Positions 34,653 to 43,041 of a stretch of DNA of 64,000 nt are shown here, in pieces. Under the pieces are notes generated by a model that did not search any database, was not told the DNA's origin, and saw nothing but the letters and a program-made list of their open reading frames with translations. Positions within the stretch are counted from its first letter, which is position 1, and each line of letters begins with the position of its first letter. Position numbers and translations under genes: made by a program. Source of the stretch: Kallipyga gabonensis. GTDB taxonomy: Bacteria > Bacillota > Clostridia > Tissierellales > Peptoniphilaceae. Location of the stretch: contig NZ_CXYV01000002.1 of the NCBI RefSeq assembly GCF_001286805.1, positions 558,001 through 622,000 on the forward strand. The letters are read 5' to 3'.

Positions 34653-35747
34653 ATGGATAAGAAGAAGTTAGGATCCTTAGTTGGCTTGGTAGGAACCTGC
34701 GGAATTTTGACCGTGGCCGGGATCGGCTATTTCGGTCAGGATAAAGCCAATGACGTTCGTGCTGATTATGCTATGGAATCCGCTTTTATTGATCAGGTTG
34801 ATGGCCGTAATGATCTTCTGGATCAGGAAAAACCATCGAAAAATCATGACCAGGCCCATGTCGATGTGGAAGTGAAAAAGGCAGAGGAGACCGAAAAGAT
34901 CGAAGCGGCAGAAGAGACGGTGAAAGTCTCCAAAAAAGCCGATGAGGCTAAGGAAGAAAGCCTTCCTTCAGTGGAAGCGGTTTCGATGAAGCCTGAAGTT
35001 AAAGAAGAACCGGTCAAGGAAGCTCCGGTTAAGGAAATCCGGACGGAAGATAAGTCAGATTCTTCAGTAAATGATCGGAAGGCAGAAGAAGCCGCGAAGA
35101 AAGAAGCCGAGAAGAAAGCTGCTGCTGAGAAAAAGGCGGCTGAAGAAAAAGCGGCTAAGGAAGCGGCAGAGAAAAAGGCGGCTAAAGAAGCAGCCGAGAA
35201 AAAAGCTGCAGAAGAAGCTGGTCAGAAGGAAGCTGAGAAGAAGGCAGCGGCCGAGAAAAAAGCTGCCGAAGAAAAAGCAGCCAAAGAAGCAGCTGAGAAA
35301 AAGGCGGCTGAAGAAGAAGCCGCGAAGAAAGAAGCCGAGAAGAAGGCTGCTGCTGAGAAAAAAGCGGCGGAAGAAAAAGCAGCAAAGGAAGCGGCTGAGA
35401 AAAAGGCAGCGGAAGAAGCCGCGAAGAAAGAAGCCGAGAAGAAGGCTGCTGAGGAAGCTAACCAGGCACCACGCCTTTATTCTTTGCGGAATTTGATGTT
35501 CCACGGTGTCATCCGTTGGAACGGCTATAAATTTACTTACTACTCCCAACGGGTTCTGCCCGGTCGGGGTCTCCGGATTCCCGGACGTCACGTCAACGCT
35601 GACGGTTTTGTGGCAGATAAGGATGGCTATATTGTTTTAGCCAACTCCGCTCCTAAAGGCACCGTCATTCCCACTCCCTTCGGTTATTGGGGCAAGGTCT
35701 ATGACCGGGGAACCACCGGCAACCACTTTGATGTCTACACTCGGTAA
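34653..35747 (+). CDS. secreted surface protein with Ala/Lys/Glu-rich coiled coil and small C-terminal domain
   Basis: A 364-residue protein. A single N-terminal hydrophobic segment (LGSLVGLVGTCGILTVAGIGYF) acts as signal or anchor. An acidic spacer leads to a low-complexity region (about residues 145-270) built from AEKKAAEEKAAKEA-type repeats, a long TolA-like helical rod. The last 95 residues are a compact domain with YYSQRVLPGRGLRIPGRHVN, FVADKDGYIVLA and a closing GKVYDRGTTGNHFDVYT, seen at the end of other surface or wall proteins in this group. Probably spans the wall and displays the end domain. GAGGAG precedes the ATG. The repeats make copy-number change likely. Confidence 0.75.
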   Translation: MDKKKLGSLVGLVGTCGILTVAGIGYFGQDKANDVRADYAMESAFIDQVDGRNDLLDQEKPSKNHDQAHVDVEVKKAEETEKIEAAEETVKVSKKADEAKEESLPSVEAVSMKPEVKEEPVKEAPVKEIRTEDKSDSSVNDRKAEEAAKKEAEKKAAAEKKAAEEKAAKEAAEKKAAKEAAEKKAAEEAGQKEAEKKAAAEKKAAEEKAAKEAAEKKAAEEEAAKKEAEKKAAAEKKAAEEKAAKEAAEKKAAEEAAKKEAEKKAAEEANQAPRLYSLRNLMFHGVIRWNGYKFTYYSQRVLPGRGLRIPGRHVNADGFVADKDGYIVLANSAPKGTVIPTPFGYWGKVYDRGTTGNHFDVYTR

Positions 35748-35759
35748 AAAGATAATAAG

Positions 35760-35793
35760 AATGGTCTAGTCCTTTGGACTAGACCATTTTTTT
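35760..35793 (+). terminator. terminator of the surface protein gene
   Basis: AATGGTCTAGTCC pairs with GGACTAGACCATT and is followed by seven T. Confidence 0.92.
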
Positions 35794-35814
35794 ATGGGAA
35801 AAATGAGGTGACAT

Positions 35815-36063
35815 GGAGAGGTCGCCCTATTCGGCCATTTTGCGAATAAGGCGGTGGAGGATTTCCGCCTCATTTTGTCATTTTACGAATAGGGCGGTAA
35901 TAAAATACCGCCCTTTCTGCCGATTTCCTGATTTGAGGAGGTATGAGCATACCGCCCTTTCCGGCGATTTTGCGATTTGAGGCGGTAGAGGGATACCGCC
36001 CTTTCCGGCGATTTTGCGATTTGGGGCGGAATGAGGATACCGCCCTTTCCGGTGATTTTGAAG
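35815..36063. repeat. intergenic hairpin array C, interrupted by the IS element
   Basis: Five to six units of about 45 bp with arms CCGCC(C)/GGCGGTA and a core CGATTTTGCGATTTG (the reverse complement of the array A/B core). They start just after the surface-protein terminator. The last unit is cut inside its core by the IS3 element and resumes at 38111 (array D). Confidence 0.85.
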
Positions 36064-36105
36064 TGTCCCCCAAATAGTAGAGTCTACATTCGTCTTTTCA
36101 CCACC

Positions 36106-36789
36106 TTATTGGTAAAAGAACTCATGGGGTGTTCGGTATGCAAGAGAAGCATGTCTTCTTTTCTTCGCATAAAAGTGCCATACATATTCAAAGACCAGCT
36201 GCTTGGCTTCAAGGATTGTTTTCGGTGTATTGTATAACCACTCTGCTTTCATCTTTCCAAAGAAGCTTTCCATCGCCGCATTATCCCAACAATCTCCTTT
36301 CTTACTCATACTACAGCGAACATGGTTTTTCCTTAAGAGCCTCTGGTAGGCCTCCGAAGCATAGGTGGATCCCCGGTCGGAGTGAATTAGGCAGTTTGGT
36401 TTTAGGCGGTGCCTGGCGAGCACATCTTTAAAACAGTCGATGACTAAGTTCTGGTCATTTCTTCTTCCCATGGCAAGTCCTACAGGCATTCTCCCATAGA
36501 GATCTAAAATAACAGCGACATACAAGGTGCCTTGGTGAGTGGGGACATAGGTGGTGTCACTAATGAGCTTCTCTCCTGGCGCTTTTGCAGCAAAATTTCT
36601 TTGTAAGAGATTGTCGGCCGGCTTCTTCGTTTTCGAAGAATCCGTTGTTACAACATATTTCCGCCTTACCCGAGAATGCCATCCCTTCTCTCGCATAATC
36701 TTCTCTACACGCTTGTGATTCACCGGCGACTTCCCCTCTTGCTGACGCTGGGCATTCAGTTCCGCCGTCACCTTGCGAATCCCATACAC
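36106..36789 (-). pseudogene. IS3 transposase OrfB, 5'-truncated copy
   Basis: 227 residues equal to the C-terminal 80 % of the complete OrfB next to it, beginning in MYGIRKVTAEL. The DDE catalytic residues remain (DTTYVPTH, HSDRGSTY, and Glu in AAMESFFGK), but the N-terminal part and frameshift start are missing. Differences from the full copy (for example FAAKAPG against FSAKAPG) show the two came from diverged elements. Confidence 0.88.
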
Positions 36790-36849
36790 TGCCCGGCTTT
36801 CGCTATAGATCTTTTCGATCTCTTCGGTGACATTCGTCTTTTCACCACC

Positions 36850-37707
36850 TTATTGGTAAAAGAACTCATGGGGTGTTCGGTATGCAAGAGAAGCATGTCT
36901 TCTTCTCTTCGCATAAAAGTGCCATACATATTCAAAGACCAGCTGCTTGGCTTCAAGAATGGTTTTTGGTGTGTTGTACAACCACTCTGCCTTCATCTTC
37001 CCAAAAAAGCTTTCCATCGCCGCATTATCCCAACAATCTCCTTTCTTACTCATACTGCAGCGAACATGATTTTTCTTTAAGAGCTTCTGGTAGGCCTCCG
37101 AAGCATAGGTGGATCCCCGGTCGGAGTGAATTAGGCAATTCGGCTTTAGGTGGTGCCTGGCGAGCACATCTTCAAAACAGTCGATGACTAAGTTCTGGTC
37201 ATTTCTTCTTCCCATGGCAAGTCCTACAGGCATTCTTCCATAGAGGTCTAAAATAACAGCGACATACAAGGTGCCTTGGTGAGTGGAAACATAGGTGGTG
37301 TCACTAATGAGCTTCTCTCCAGGTGCTTTTGCGGAAAAGTTTCTTTGTAAGAGATTGTCGGCCGGCTTTTTTGTTTTCGAAGAATCTGTTGTTACAACAT
37401 ATTTCCGCCTTACCCGAGAATGCCATCCCTTCTCTCGCATAATCTTCTCCACACGTTTGTGATTCACCGGCGACTTCCCCTCTTGCTGACGCTGGGCATT
37501 CAGTTCCGCCGTCACCTTGCGAATCCCATACACTGCCCGGCTTTCGCTATAGATCTTTTCGATCTCTTCGGTGATTTCAATGTTTTCAATGTCGCGTAGA
37601 CTCCAGGATGCTTGGTGTCTCAGCCATTTGTAGTAGCCACTTTCAGAGACTTCTAATACCTTGGCCATTCTAACGATTGCATGTTCTTTTCGGAAGCGGT
37701 ACATCAA
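36850..37707 (-). CDS. IS3 family transposase OrfB
   Basis: 285 residues of the catalytic half of an IS3/IS150 transposase. A HTH_21-like N-terminus (RMAKVLEVSESGYYKWLRHQ) is followed by the rve integrase core with DDE residues in DTTYVSTH, IHSDRGSTY and AAMESFFGKMKAEWL. The functional enzyme would be an OrfAB fusion made by -1 frameshifting on the A-run near 37751-37758 (AAAAAAAG on the coding strand) near the end of orfA. All catalytic parts look intact, so the element may be active. Confidence 0.93.
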   Translation of the reverse strand: MMYRFRKEHAIVRMAKVLEVSESGYYKWLRHQASWSLRDIENIEITEEIEKIYSESRAVYGIRKVTAELNAQRQQEGKSPVNHKRVEKIMREKGWHSRVRRKYVVTTDSSKTKKPADNLLQRNFSAKAPGEKLISDTTYVSTHQGTLYVAVILDLYGRMPVGLAMGRRNDQNLVIDCFEDVLARHHLKPNCLIHSDRGSTYASEAYQKLLKKNHVRCSMSKKGDCWDNAAMESFFGKMKAEWLYNTPKTILEAKQLVFEYVWHFYAKRRRHASLAYRTPHEFFYQ

Positions 37708-37715
37708 TGCAAACT

Positions 37716-38042
37716 TTAGTCTCTTTGGATCTTGGTTAGAAAGGCCGCGGCTTTTTTTAAGATCTCTACCTCCTCTTTCAGTTCCGCAATCTCCTTATCT
37801 GTCTCTGCCTTTAATTTTTTGTAGGCTCCACTCTCCTTACTCTGAGAAGCATAAAATTGCTGAACATTCTCACAAAGGGCCATTTCTCCATACTTTAGGT
37901 AAAGGTCCCTCCAGCGACAAACGGTTGAGGGCAGGATATTATATTTCTCTGCAACCAAAAATTCCTTCCCCTCCATCTCCGGCCTTAAAGCTTCTTCTAC
38001 AACTTTCTTTCGAAATGATTTCGTATATCTGCGTCTTGCCAT
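37716..38042 (-). CDS. IS3 family transposase OrfA
   Basis: A 108-residue DNA-binding subunit: helix-turn-helix (YTKSFRKKVVEEAL...VAEKYNILPSTVCRWRDLY) and a leucine-zipper coiled coil (KKLKAETDKEIAELKEEVEILKKA). AGGAGG precedes the ATG at 38042; an ATG 9 codons earlier is less likely. The slippery A-run lies near its 3' end. Confidence 0.9.
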   Translation of the reverse strand: MARRRYTKSFRKKVVEEALRPEMEGKEFLVAEKYNILPSTVCRWRDLYLKYGEMALCENVQQFYASQSKESGAYKKLKAETDKEIAELKEEVEILKKAAAFLTKIQRD

Positions 38043-38110
38043 GTCATCCTCCTTCGTCTCTTTCTTCATTGTAACTTGTTCTCTCTTGAGACTCTACTTT
38101 TAGGGGGACA

Positions 38111-38190
38111 TGTCATTTCGCCATTTGAGGGGGTATGAGGATACCACCCTTTCGGCCGATTTTGCCATTTGAGGGGGTATGGCGACCCTG
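38111..38190. repeat. intergenic hairpin array D (continuation of array C)
   Basis: Nearly two units: CGCCATTTGAGGGGGTATG, AGGATACCACCC, TTTCGGCCGATTTTGCCATTTGA, GGGGGTATG. Same orientation and core as array C on the other side of the IS element; the arms have changed to CCACCC/GGGGGT. Confidence 0.75.
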
Positions 38191-38248
38191 CCGAGGCCCT
38201 GACTGAATCGTCCATCTCGACCAGACCGCCGCCGGGCCCCAAGCCCTC

Positions 38249-39388
38249 CTACTTCTCCTCCAGGCTATCCCGGAGGGCTTGTTGGAGATCATCTTTGATT
38301 TTGACCATCCGCTTTTCGGCGTCGGCTCGTTTTGCCCGGGCCTCCTTGGAGATTTCGAGGGAGCCTTTGATGGTATCGATGAGGTCCTGGTTGGCGGCTT
38401 CCAGGGATTCGATGTCCACGGTTGACCGCTCCGCTTCTTCCCGGACCCCTAGGCTGACCTGCTTGAGCTTCTGGGCATTGCCTTGGATGAGGCGGTTGGT
38501 GGCTTCGGAAATATTCCGCTGCATACTGAGGGCGTCTTCCTGCTTGGCCAGGCCCAGAGCGATGACGGTCTGGGACCGCCATAGGGGGATAGTGTTGACG
38601 ACGACGTCATTGATCTTGTCGACCAGGAGCTGGTTGTTATTTTGGATGAGCTTGATTTGAGGGGCGGTTTGGAGGGCCAGGGTTTGGGAGACCTTGAGCT
38701 CATGGATCTTCCGGTCAAAGCGGTCGACATTGGCCTCCAAGTCCTTGACCACCTGGAGGGCCATGGGATTGTCCGAGGTCTTGGCCTGGTCATAGAGGCT
38801 GGGGAGGGCTTCCTGGCGCATCTCCCGGAGTTTGGCTTCCCCGGCCTGGATATAGATTTCCAGGTCGCGGTATTCCTGGAGGTTCTTGGCATAGAGCTGG
38901 TCAAAGAGGGTGACCTGCTTCATCAGGGCCTTCTGCTCATCCTGGAGCTTGGCGGATATGGCGTCGATATTCTGGGAGAGGGACCGGTAGGAGGCCAGGT
39001 AGCGCTCCACGCGGTTTTTCCCGGAGGAGAAGAGGCGGTCGAGGAAACCGCCCTTGTCCTCACCATTCGAGGAATCCACCTTGACCAGGAGGTCTGTCAA
39101 GAGAGCCCCCACCTCCCCACTGTCCTTGGCCTGAACTTCGGACAAGATAGTGTTGGAGAATTCGGCCATATTCTCCTGGGCGACCGACCCATAGAAGGTG
39201 GAGAGGGAGGAGTCCCTGAGGTCCAGTTCCTCTTTGAGGGCTTGGACTTTGGCTTGGTCCTCCTCCGAAAGCATGGGGAGGTCCTCATGGGTGACTTTCT
39301 CCGCTTCCTCAGGGTCCATGATCCCGGCCGCTTTTTGAGCAGGGGCCGCCAAAAGGTCGTCCAGTTTGTAGTTGGTTTTTTCTTCCAT
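38249..39388 (-). CDS. TelA-like toxic anion resistance family protein
   Basis: A 379-residue, soluble, mostly alpha-helical protein. It shows the TelA family course: SLSQNIDAISAKLQDEQKALMKQVTLFDQLYAKNLQEYRDLEIYIQAGE, then LALQTAPQIKLIQNNNQLLVDKINDVVVNTIPLWRSQTVIALGL, the most conserved block. TelA proteins are linked to tellurite and cell-envelope stress and usually sit next to xpaC, as here. It is the last gene of a four-gene minus-strand operon. AAGGAG precedes the ATG. The molecular role of the family is not known. Confidence 0.93.
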   Translation of the reverse strand: MEEKTNYKLDDLLAAPAQKAAGIMDPEEAEKVTHEDLPMLSEEDQAKVQALKEELDLRDSSLSTFYGSVAQENMAEFSNTILSEVQAKDSGEVGALLTDLLVKVDSSNGEDKGGFLDRLFSSGKNRVERYLASYRSLSQNIDAISAKLQDEQKALMKQVTLFDQLYAKNLQEYRDLEIYIQAGEAKLREMRQEALPSLYDQAKTSDNPMALQVVKDLEANVDRFDRKIHELKVSQTLALQTAPQIKLIQNNNQLLVDKINDVVVNTIPLWRSQTVIALGLAKQEDALSMQRNISEATNRLIQGNAQKLKQVSLGVREEAERSTVDIESLEAANQDLIDTIKGSLEISKEARAKRADAEKRMVKIKDDLQQALRDSLEEK

Positions 39389-39403
39389 AACAATACTCCT
39401 TCT

Positions 39404-40483
39404 TTATTGGTCGATGGCCTTCATGAGCCGGAGCATGACATCGATGTCCGGCATGGGCATGACCTGGTCGATGGTGGCCGGGAGGCCCTTTACCGAAAAT
39501 TCCTTGGGGTCGGCGGTTCCGGAGACGATGGTCCGGAAGCCGTGGTTTTTCCAGGCCATTTTCTGGGTCTCAGGGTCCTTCAAGGCCTCCAGCCCCCTCT
39601 GGCCATTCTTGCTGAGGGCGATGTAGACGTGGGAGGACCAGACGGTGGGCTCTGGATAGAGGATGAGGACCTCCTCCTTGATTTGGTCGAAGACCTGGGG
39701 ATCCGTTTTCGATAGCTCCAGGATCTGATTCTCATAGCCCGCGATGATGGGGTAGGACCCCATGCCCAGCTTGAGAAACTGAGAAAACATATCCGAGGAA
39801 GAGGTCTGCATATTTCCGATCTGCTGGTAGATAGCCATGATCTTGGGGAGGACGGCGGGTAGGCTCTCTCCGGTAACAACCTTGTTGCCGTTGAGGGCAT
39901 TGGCCAGGAGGCCCAGGAAGATGTTTCCGGAGTTGGAGGCCTTGGGGTCCGTGGTATCCACGAAGATGTTTCCATAAAGTTGGGGGAGGCCGATCTTGGC
40001 CCATGAGGTCCCGTCAGCGATGAGGGTGGCCAACTTCTCCATATTGACATAGAGGATGGCATTGCGCTCCGTGACGATTCCCAGCTTTTTGAGGGCATCC
40101 ACCACCGGCTTTCGAGAATAGAGGACGATGGGGGAGTTGAAGATGATGTCCTCCTGGAGGGAGGATCCCCCTAATTTCTTGTAGTATTGGGCCGCCAGCT
40201 GGGAGGCGGGGAAGAGATAATCATAGGAAGCCTCATTCTTGTTTTGGGCGGTTTCCTCCACCATGGCAAAGGATCCGGCCTTCCGGTAATTCATCCGGAG
40301 GGCGAATCCCCGGTCCATGTGCTTTCGGAAATCCTGACTTTCAAACAGGCCGATCTTCTCCCCGCCCAGGAGGCCTGAAAGTTCCGCTTTTTGGGGCTGG
40401 TTATCCTTAAAAAAGACATAGGATCCGGCTATCAGGATGACGGCCAGGACCAGGACCAGGCCGGCCCACTTTCCTTTTTTCAT
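39404..40483 (-). CDS. membrane-anchored extracellular protein, possibly binding-protein-like
   Basis: A 359-residue protein with one N-terminal membrane helix (WAGLVLVLAVILIAGSYVFF) and a large outside domain. Parts such as DYLFPASQLAAQYYKKLG, SPIVLYSRKPVVDALKKLGI and IFVDTTDPKASNSGNIFLGLLAN look like a type 2 periplasmic-binding fold of the kind seen in the neighbouring VWA lipoprotein. No ligand can be proposed. Its ATG overlaps the stop of xpaC (ATGA), so it is cotranslated. A specific family is not recognised. Confidence 0.65.
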   Translation of the reverse strand: MKKGKWAGLVLVLAVILIAGSYVFFKDNQPQKAELSGLLGGEKIGLFESQDFRKHMDRGFALRMNYRKAGSFAMVEETAQNKNEASYDYLFPASQLAAQYYKKLGGSSLQEDIIFNSPIVLYSRKPVVDALKKLGIVTERNAILYVNMEKLATLIADGTSWAKIGLPQLYGNIFVDTTDPKASNSGNIFLGLLANALNGNKVVTGESLPAVLPKIMAIYQQIGNMQTSSSDMFSQFLKLGMGSYPIIAGYENQILELSKTDPQVFDQIKEEVLILYPEPTVWSSHVYIALSKNGQRGLEALKDPETQKMAWKNHGFRTIVSGTADPKEFSVKGLPATIDQVMPMPDIDVMLRLMKAIDQ

Positions 40484-41103
40484 TCCTTCCCTCCTTTCGA
40501 TAATTTCACGGTTTTCTCCAGGAGCTCGGACTCCGCTTCCAGGTCCATGATGGTATTTTCCTGGTAGGAATCCCTCTGACGGCTAAAAATATCCAGGAGA
40601 TAGGTCATGGATTCCTGGACCTTATCCTCCACCCGGGCCAGTTTGTCCGGAGAAACACCGGACTCCTTCAAGGAAAGATAGTTGGTCAGGATCCGGTTGC
40701 CCGAGCCCATGTAGTAGTGGATGAAGTGTTCGGACTTGGAGAGGGCTTGGGGGTGGTTGGCCAGGTAGTTCATGATATCCTTCCCCACCGCATGGAGCTC
40801 CCAGACCTTTCCGGCAATCTGGGCTTGGGCAATCCTTTGGTAGCCGGTGGCCAAATCCTCCAGGGCAGCCTGTCCATCTCGATAGATCTCGGCCAGGCGT
40901 TCCCCCTGGTCCAGGTCATCAATGGCCGTGTTCCCGATTTTTCGGACGGGCTTGGTTAGGAGGTAGACCCCGGCCCAGGAGAGGATGGCCAGGGGGGCGG
41001 CGACGAAGAAGGACCACTTGAGGATGAGGAAAAGGAGGAGGAAGAGGCCCCCGCCCAAGATGCCCGAAAGGAGGGAGACCCGGGTTGCGCGTCGGTCATC
41101 CAT
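40480..41103 (-). CDS. XpaC-like 5-bromo-4-chloroindolyl phosphate hydrolysis family protein
   Basis: A 207-residue protein with two N-terminal membrane helices (LLSGILGGGLFLLLFLILKWSFFVAAPLAILSWAGVYLL) and a cytoplasmic coiled-coil/helical domain (NYLANHPQALSKSEHFIHYYMGSGNRILTNYLSL is the family core). XpaC was named for phosphatase activity towards a dye substrate; the real function is open. It is the regular partner of telA. Start and stop codons overlap with both neighbours (TGATG with the VWA gene). Confidence 0.88.
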   Translation of the reverse strand: MDDRRATRVSLLSGILGGGLFLLLFLILKWSFFVAAPLAILSWAGVYLLTKPVRKIGNTAIDDLDQGERLAEIYRDGQAALEDLATGYQRIAQAQIAGKVWELHAVGKDIMNYLANHPQALSKSEHFIHYYMGSGNRILTNYLSLKESGVSPDKLARVEDKVQESMTYLLDIFSRQRDSYQENTIMDLEAESELLEKTVKLSKGGKE

Positions 41104-42728
41104 CAGTTATATCCCTTCACTTTCTTAAAGGCATCGATCAGGTTCTCTCGGCCGTTGAAGACCCTCGCCCGGGTTCGTTCGGCCAGGTCCTTGACCTCCT
41201 CATCGTAGGCATCTCCGAAGGTGATGGTGAAGACGGGGATATCCTTCCCGAAATCCTTGTACAGGAGCGAGAAGCCCTCCATATCCATGGTTCCATTGGC
41301 CCTCCCGTCGGTTAAGAGGACGACCGCGGGCGTGTAGTCATCGAGATTGTCCACCTGGGAGAGGAGGTCGATGGCCTTGATGGCCCCTTCAAAGAGGTAG
41401 GTGGATCCCCCAACCCTGGTGTTTCGGGCTTCGTTCAGGAGGGATTCCAGGTCCCCGCCTTCGACGGTCACCGGCTGGCCCACAGAGGAGGCGAAGGGGA
41501 GGAAGACAGAGACATCGCGGTCAGTCCCCAAAAGGAAGTTGGCCTTGGCCTTTTCCGGCTGCCAGATTTCTTCCAAGGCCCGGATCATCTCCTCATTCCC
41601 CTCGCCGGCCATGGACCCGGAATAGTCCAGGACATAGACCGTGTAGGCTGGTTTTTTGAAGGAGGTTTGGTAGAGGGTCAGAGCTTCCTGGATGGTGTCG
41701 TTGGCCGGGAAGCGGATGGGGGAGAGGGTCCGGTCGATGGAGATCCCCCATTCCCTGGGATAGTACTTCCGGTTGCGGTCGGAAATCTTCCCGAAGGCAT
41801 TGCGCTTGCCGGTTTTCTCGATGGCATCCTGGCCCTGGTCGGAGAGGATGAAGTTTTGGAAGTCCAGGAAGGTCTTCTCCTTATGGTCGTCCCCCTTATC
41901 CACATAGGCCAGGGGGGCATCCGAGAGGGAGAGGCCATCCACCGGATAGACGGCATAGAGGGGCTCCTCTTTTTGCCTTTCCAGCTCTCGGTTGGTCTGG
42001 ATGATGATCTGCTCATAGTTAACCATGGCATCGTAGCCCCGGCTCATGAGGAAGAGATCCATAAGCCAGTTGGAGGAGCCGGAGGACCGGTTGACCCCAG
42101 CCAGGAGGGCCGTGATCTCCTCGCGCAGGGCGGGGCTTTGAAGGTCGGCAGGGGTCAGACCCTTGTCCGGTGATTGGGCCATGGAGGTCAGGAAGGCCAG
42201 GTAGGCAGAGGCCCCGGAGTTGGACTGGGTGGCTGAGGTCATGCAGAAGGACAACTTGCCCGCCCGGATGGCCCGGGTGATTTCCGCTATCTTGACGTCA
42301 TCGCGACCCACAAAGCCCAATTCATGGGCCAGGGATTTTCGAATGCCGAAGATGACCGGGGTGACGGCAGTCGTTTTGGTGTGTTTAAGGATGTGCTTGG
42401 TGTCCCCCATATTGATCCAGAGGGTGGATGCCGGCCAGACCGCATCATAGGGGATGTCCTCCGAAGAGAGGAGATTCATGATATCCAATGAGCCCAGGTA
42501 GTCCACCTGGACTTTTTGCCCGGATTCCTTGGCGTATTCTTCGATGAGGGGTTCCAGGATCTTATTTTCGGAACCCGCCACAATGGTCAGGGGGGTCCCG
42601 GATCCGGACCGGGTTTCAAAATCTGCCGACCGGGAGGGGGCATCGGATGGGCTTTTGTCACAAGCGGCAAAAAGGACAAGAAGGAAAAGCAGAAGGGGGA
42701 GGACCAGCCTCTTTCTTCCAGCAGTCAT
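41103..42728 (-). CDS. lipoprotein with solute-binding-like and von Willebrand A domains
   Basis: A 541-residue lipoprotein. Lipobox LFAAC (Cys23). Residues 45-330 resemble an extracellular solute-binding protein (LTIVAGSENKILEPLIEEYAKESGQKVQVDYLGS...DAVWPASTLWINMG). A VWA domain follows (about 345-540) with MIDAS motif DYSGSMAG and a second metal loop VLLTDGRANG. It binds a metal-dependent partner outside the membrane. First gene of the VWA-xpaC-anchored protein-telA operon, which suggests an envelope-stress or metalloid-response complex. GGAGG is before the ATG. Confidence 0.88.
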   Translation of the reverse strand: MTAGRKRLVLPLLLFLLVLFAACDKSPSDAPSRSADFETRSGSGTPLTIVAGSENKILEPLIEEYAKESGQKVQVDYLGSLDIMNLLSSEDIPYDAVWPASTLWINMGDTKHILKHTKTTAVTPVIFGIRKSLAHELGFVGRDDVKIAEITRAIRAGKLSFCMTSATQSNSGASAYLAFLTSMAQSPDKGLTPADLQSPALREEITALLAGVNRSSGSSNWLMDLFLMSRGYDAMVNYEQIIIQTNRELERQKEEPLYAVYPVDGLSLSDAPLAYVDKGDDHKEKTFLDFQNFILSDQGQDAIEKTGKRNAFGKISDRNRKYYPREWGISIDRTLSPIRFPANDTIQEALTLYQTSFKKPAYTVYVLDYSGSMAGEGNEEMIRALEEIWQPEKAKANFLLGTDRDVSVFLPFASSVGQPVTVEGGDLESLLNEARNTRVGGSTYLFEGAIKAIDLLSQVDNLDDYTPAVVLLTDGRANGTMDMEGFSLLYKDFGKDIPVFTITFGDAYDEEVKDLAERTRARVFNGRENLIDAFKKVKGYN

Positions 42729-43041
42729 GGGGTACCTCCAATCATTTCATTCGAATAGGATTTTTTTGATCTTCTCTCATTATTATAGGAGAAGGGGCCG
42801 AATTTTTGTTCGTCAGCCCCCAGACGGCGGACGATGAAAATGGCCATTTTCAGCCATTTAACACAGGATTCCCTTACATTTAACCCGGATTTTACAGAAG
42901 ATCCCGGAAAAAGCCGGATTTTGGGGGAAGGGTTGGCCCCTCTTTTCTCCTCATGCTATAATTTAGCTATGTTTACGGGCCATACAGGCATTGACCACGA
43001 GATCTTCGGACCCGGTGTCCGACGAAAGGAAGGAGATCACC
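42729..43041. other. divergent intergenic region between the telA operon and metG
   Basis: A 313-bp region without genes. On the minus strand TATAAT (42787-42782) fits the VWA operon. On the plus strand TTGGCC (42933-42938), 18 bp, TATAAT (42957-42962) fits metG. No T-box or SAM riboswitch motif was found before metG. Confidence 0.55.

Larger units (their letters stand above)
36064..38110 (-). mobile_element. IS3-family element (IS150 group) with a tandem partial copy
   Basis: Ends are near-identical inverted repeats: TGTCCCCCAAATAGTAGAG on the left and TGTCCCCCTAAAAGTAGAG read inward from 38110. The segment 36088-36831 (744 bp) repeats 36832-37575 with scattered differences, so this is a full element plus a second, diverged 3' part inside one pair of ends. 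No matching target duplication is seen beside the ends (GAAG left, TGTC right). It lies inside a hairpin-array unit. Confidence 0.9.

Noticed and set aside
42729-43041. T-box or S-box before metG
   Set aside because: No GGTGGTACCGCG-type or SAM-riboswitch core could be found in the leader.
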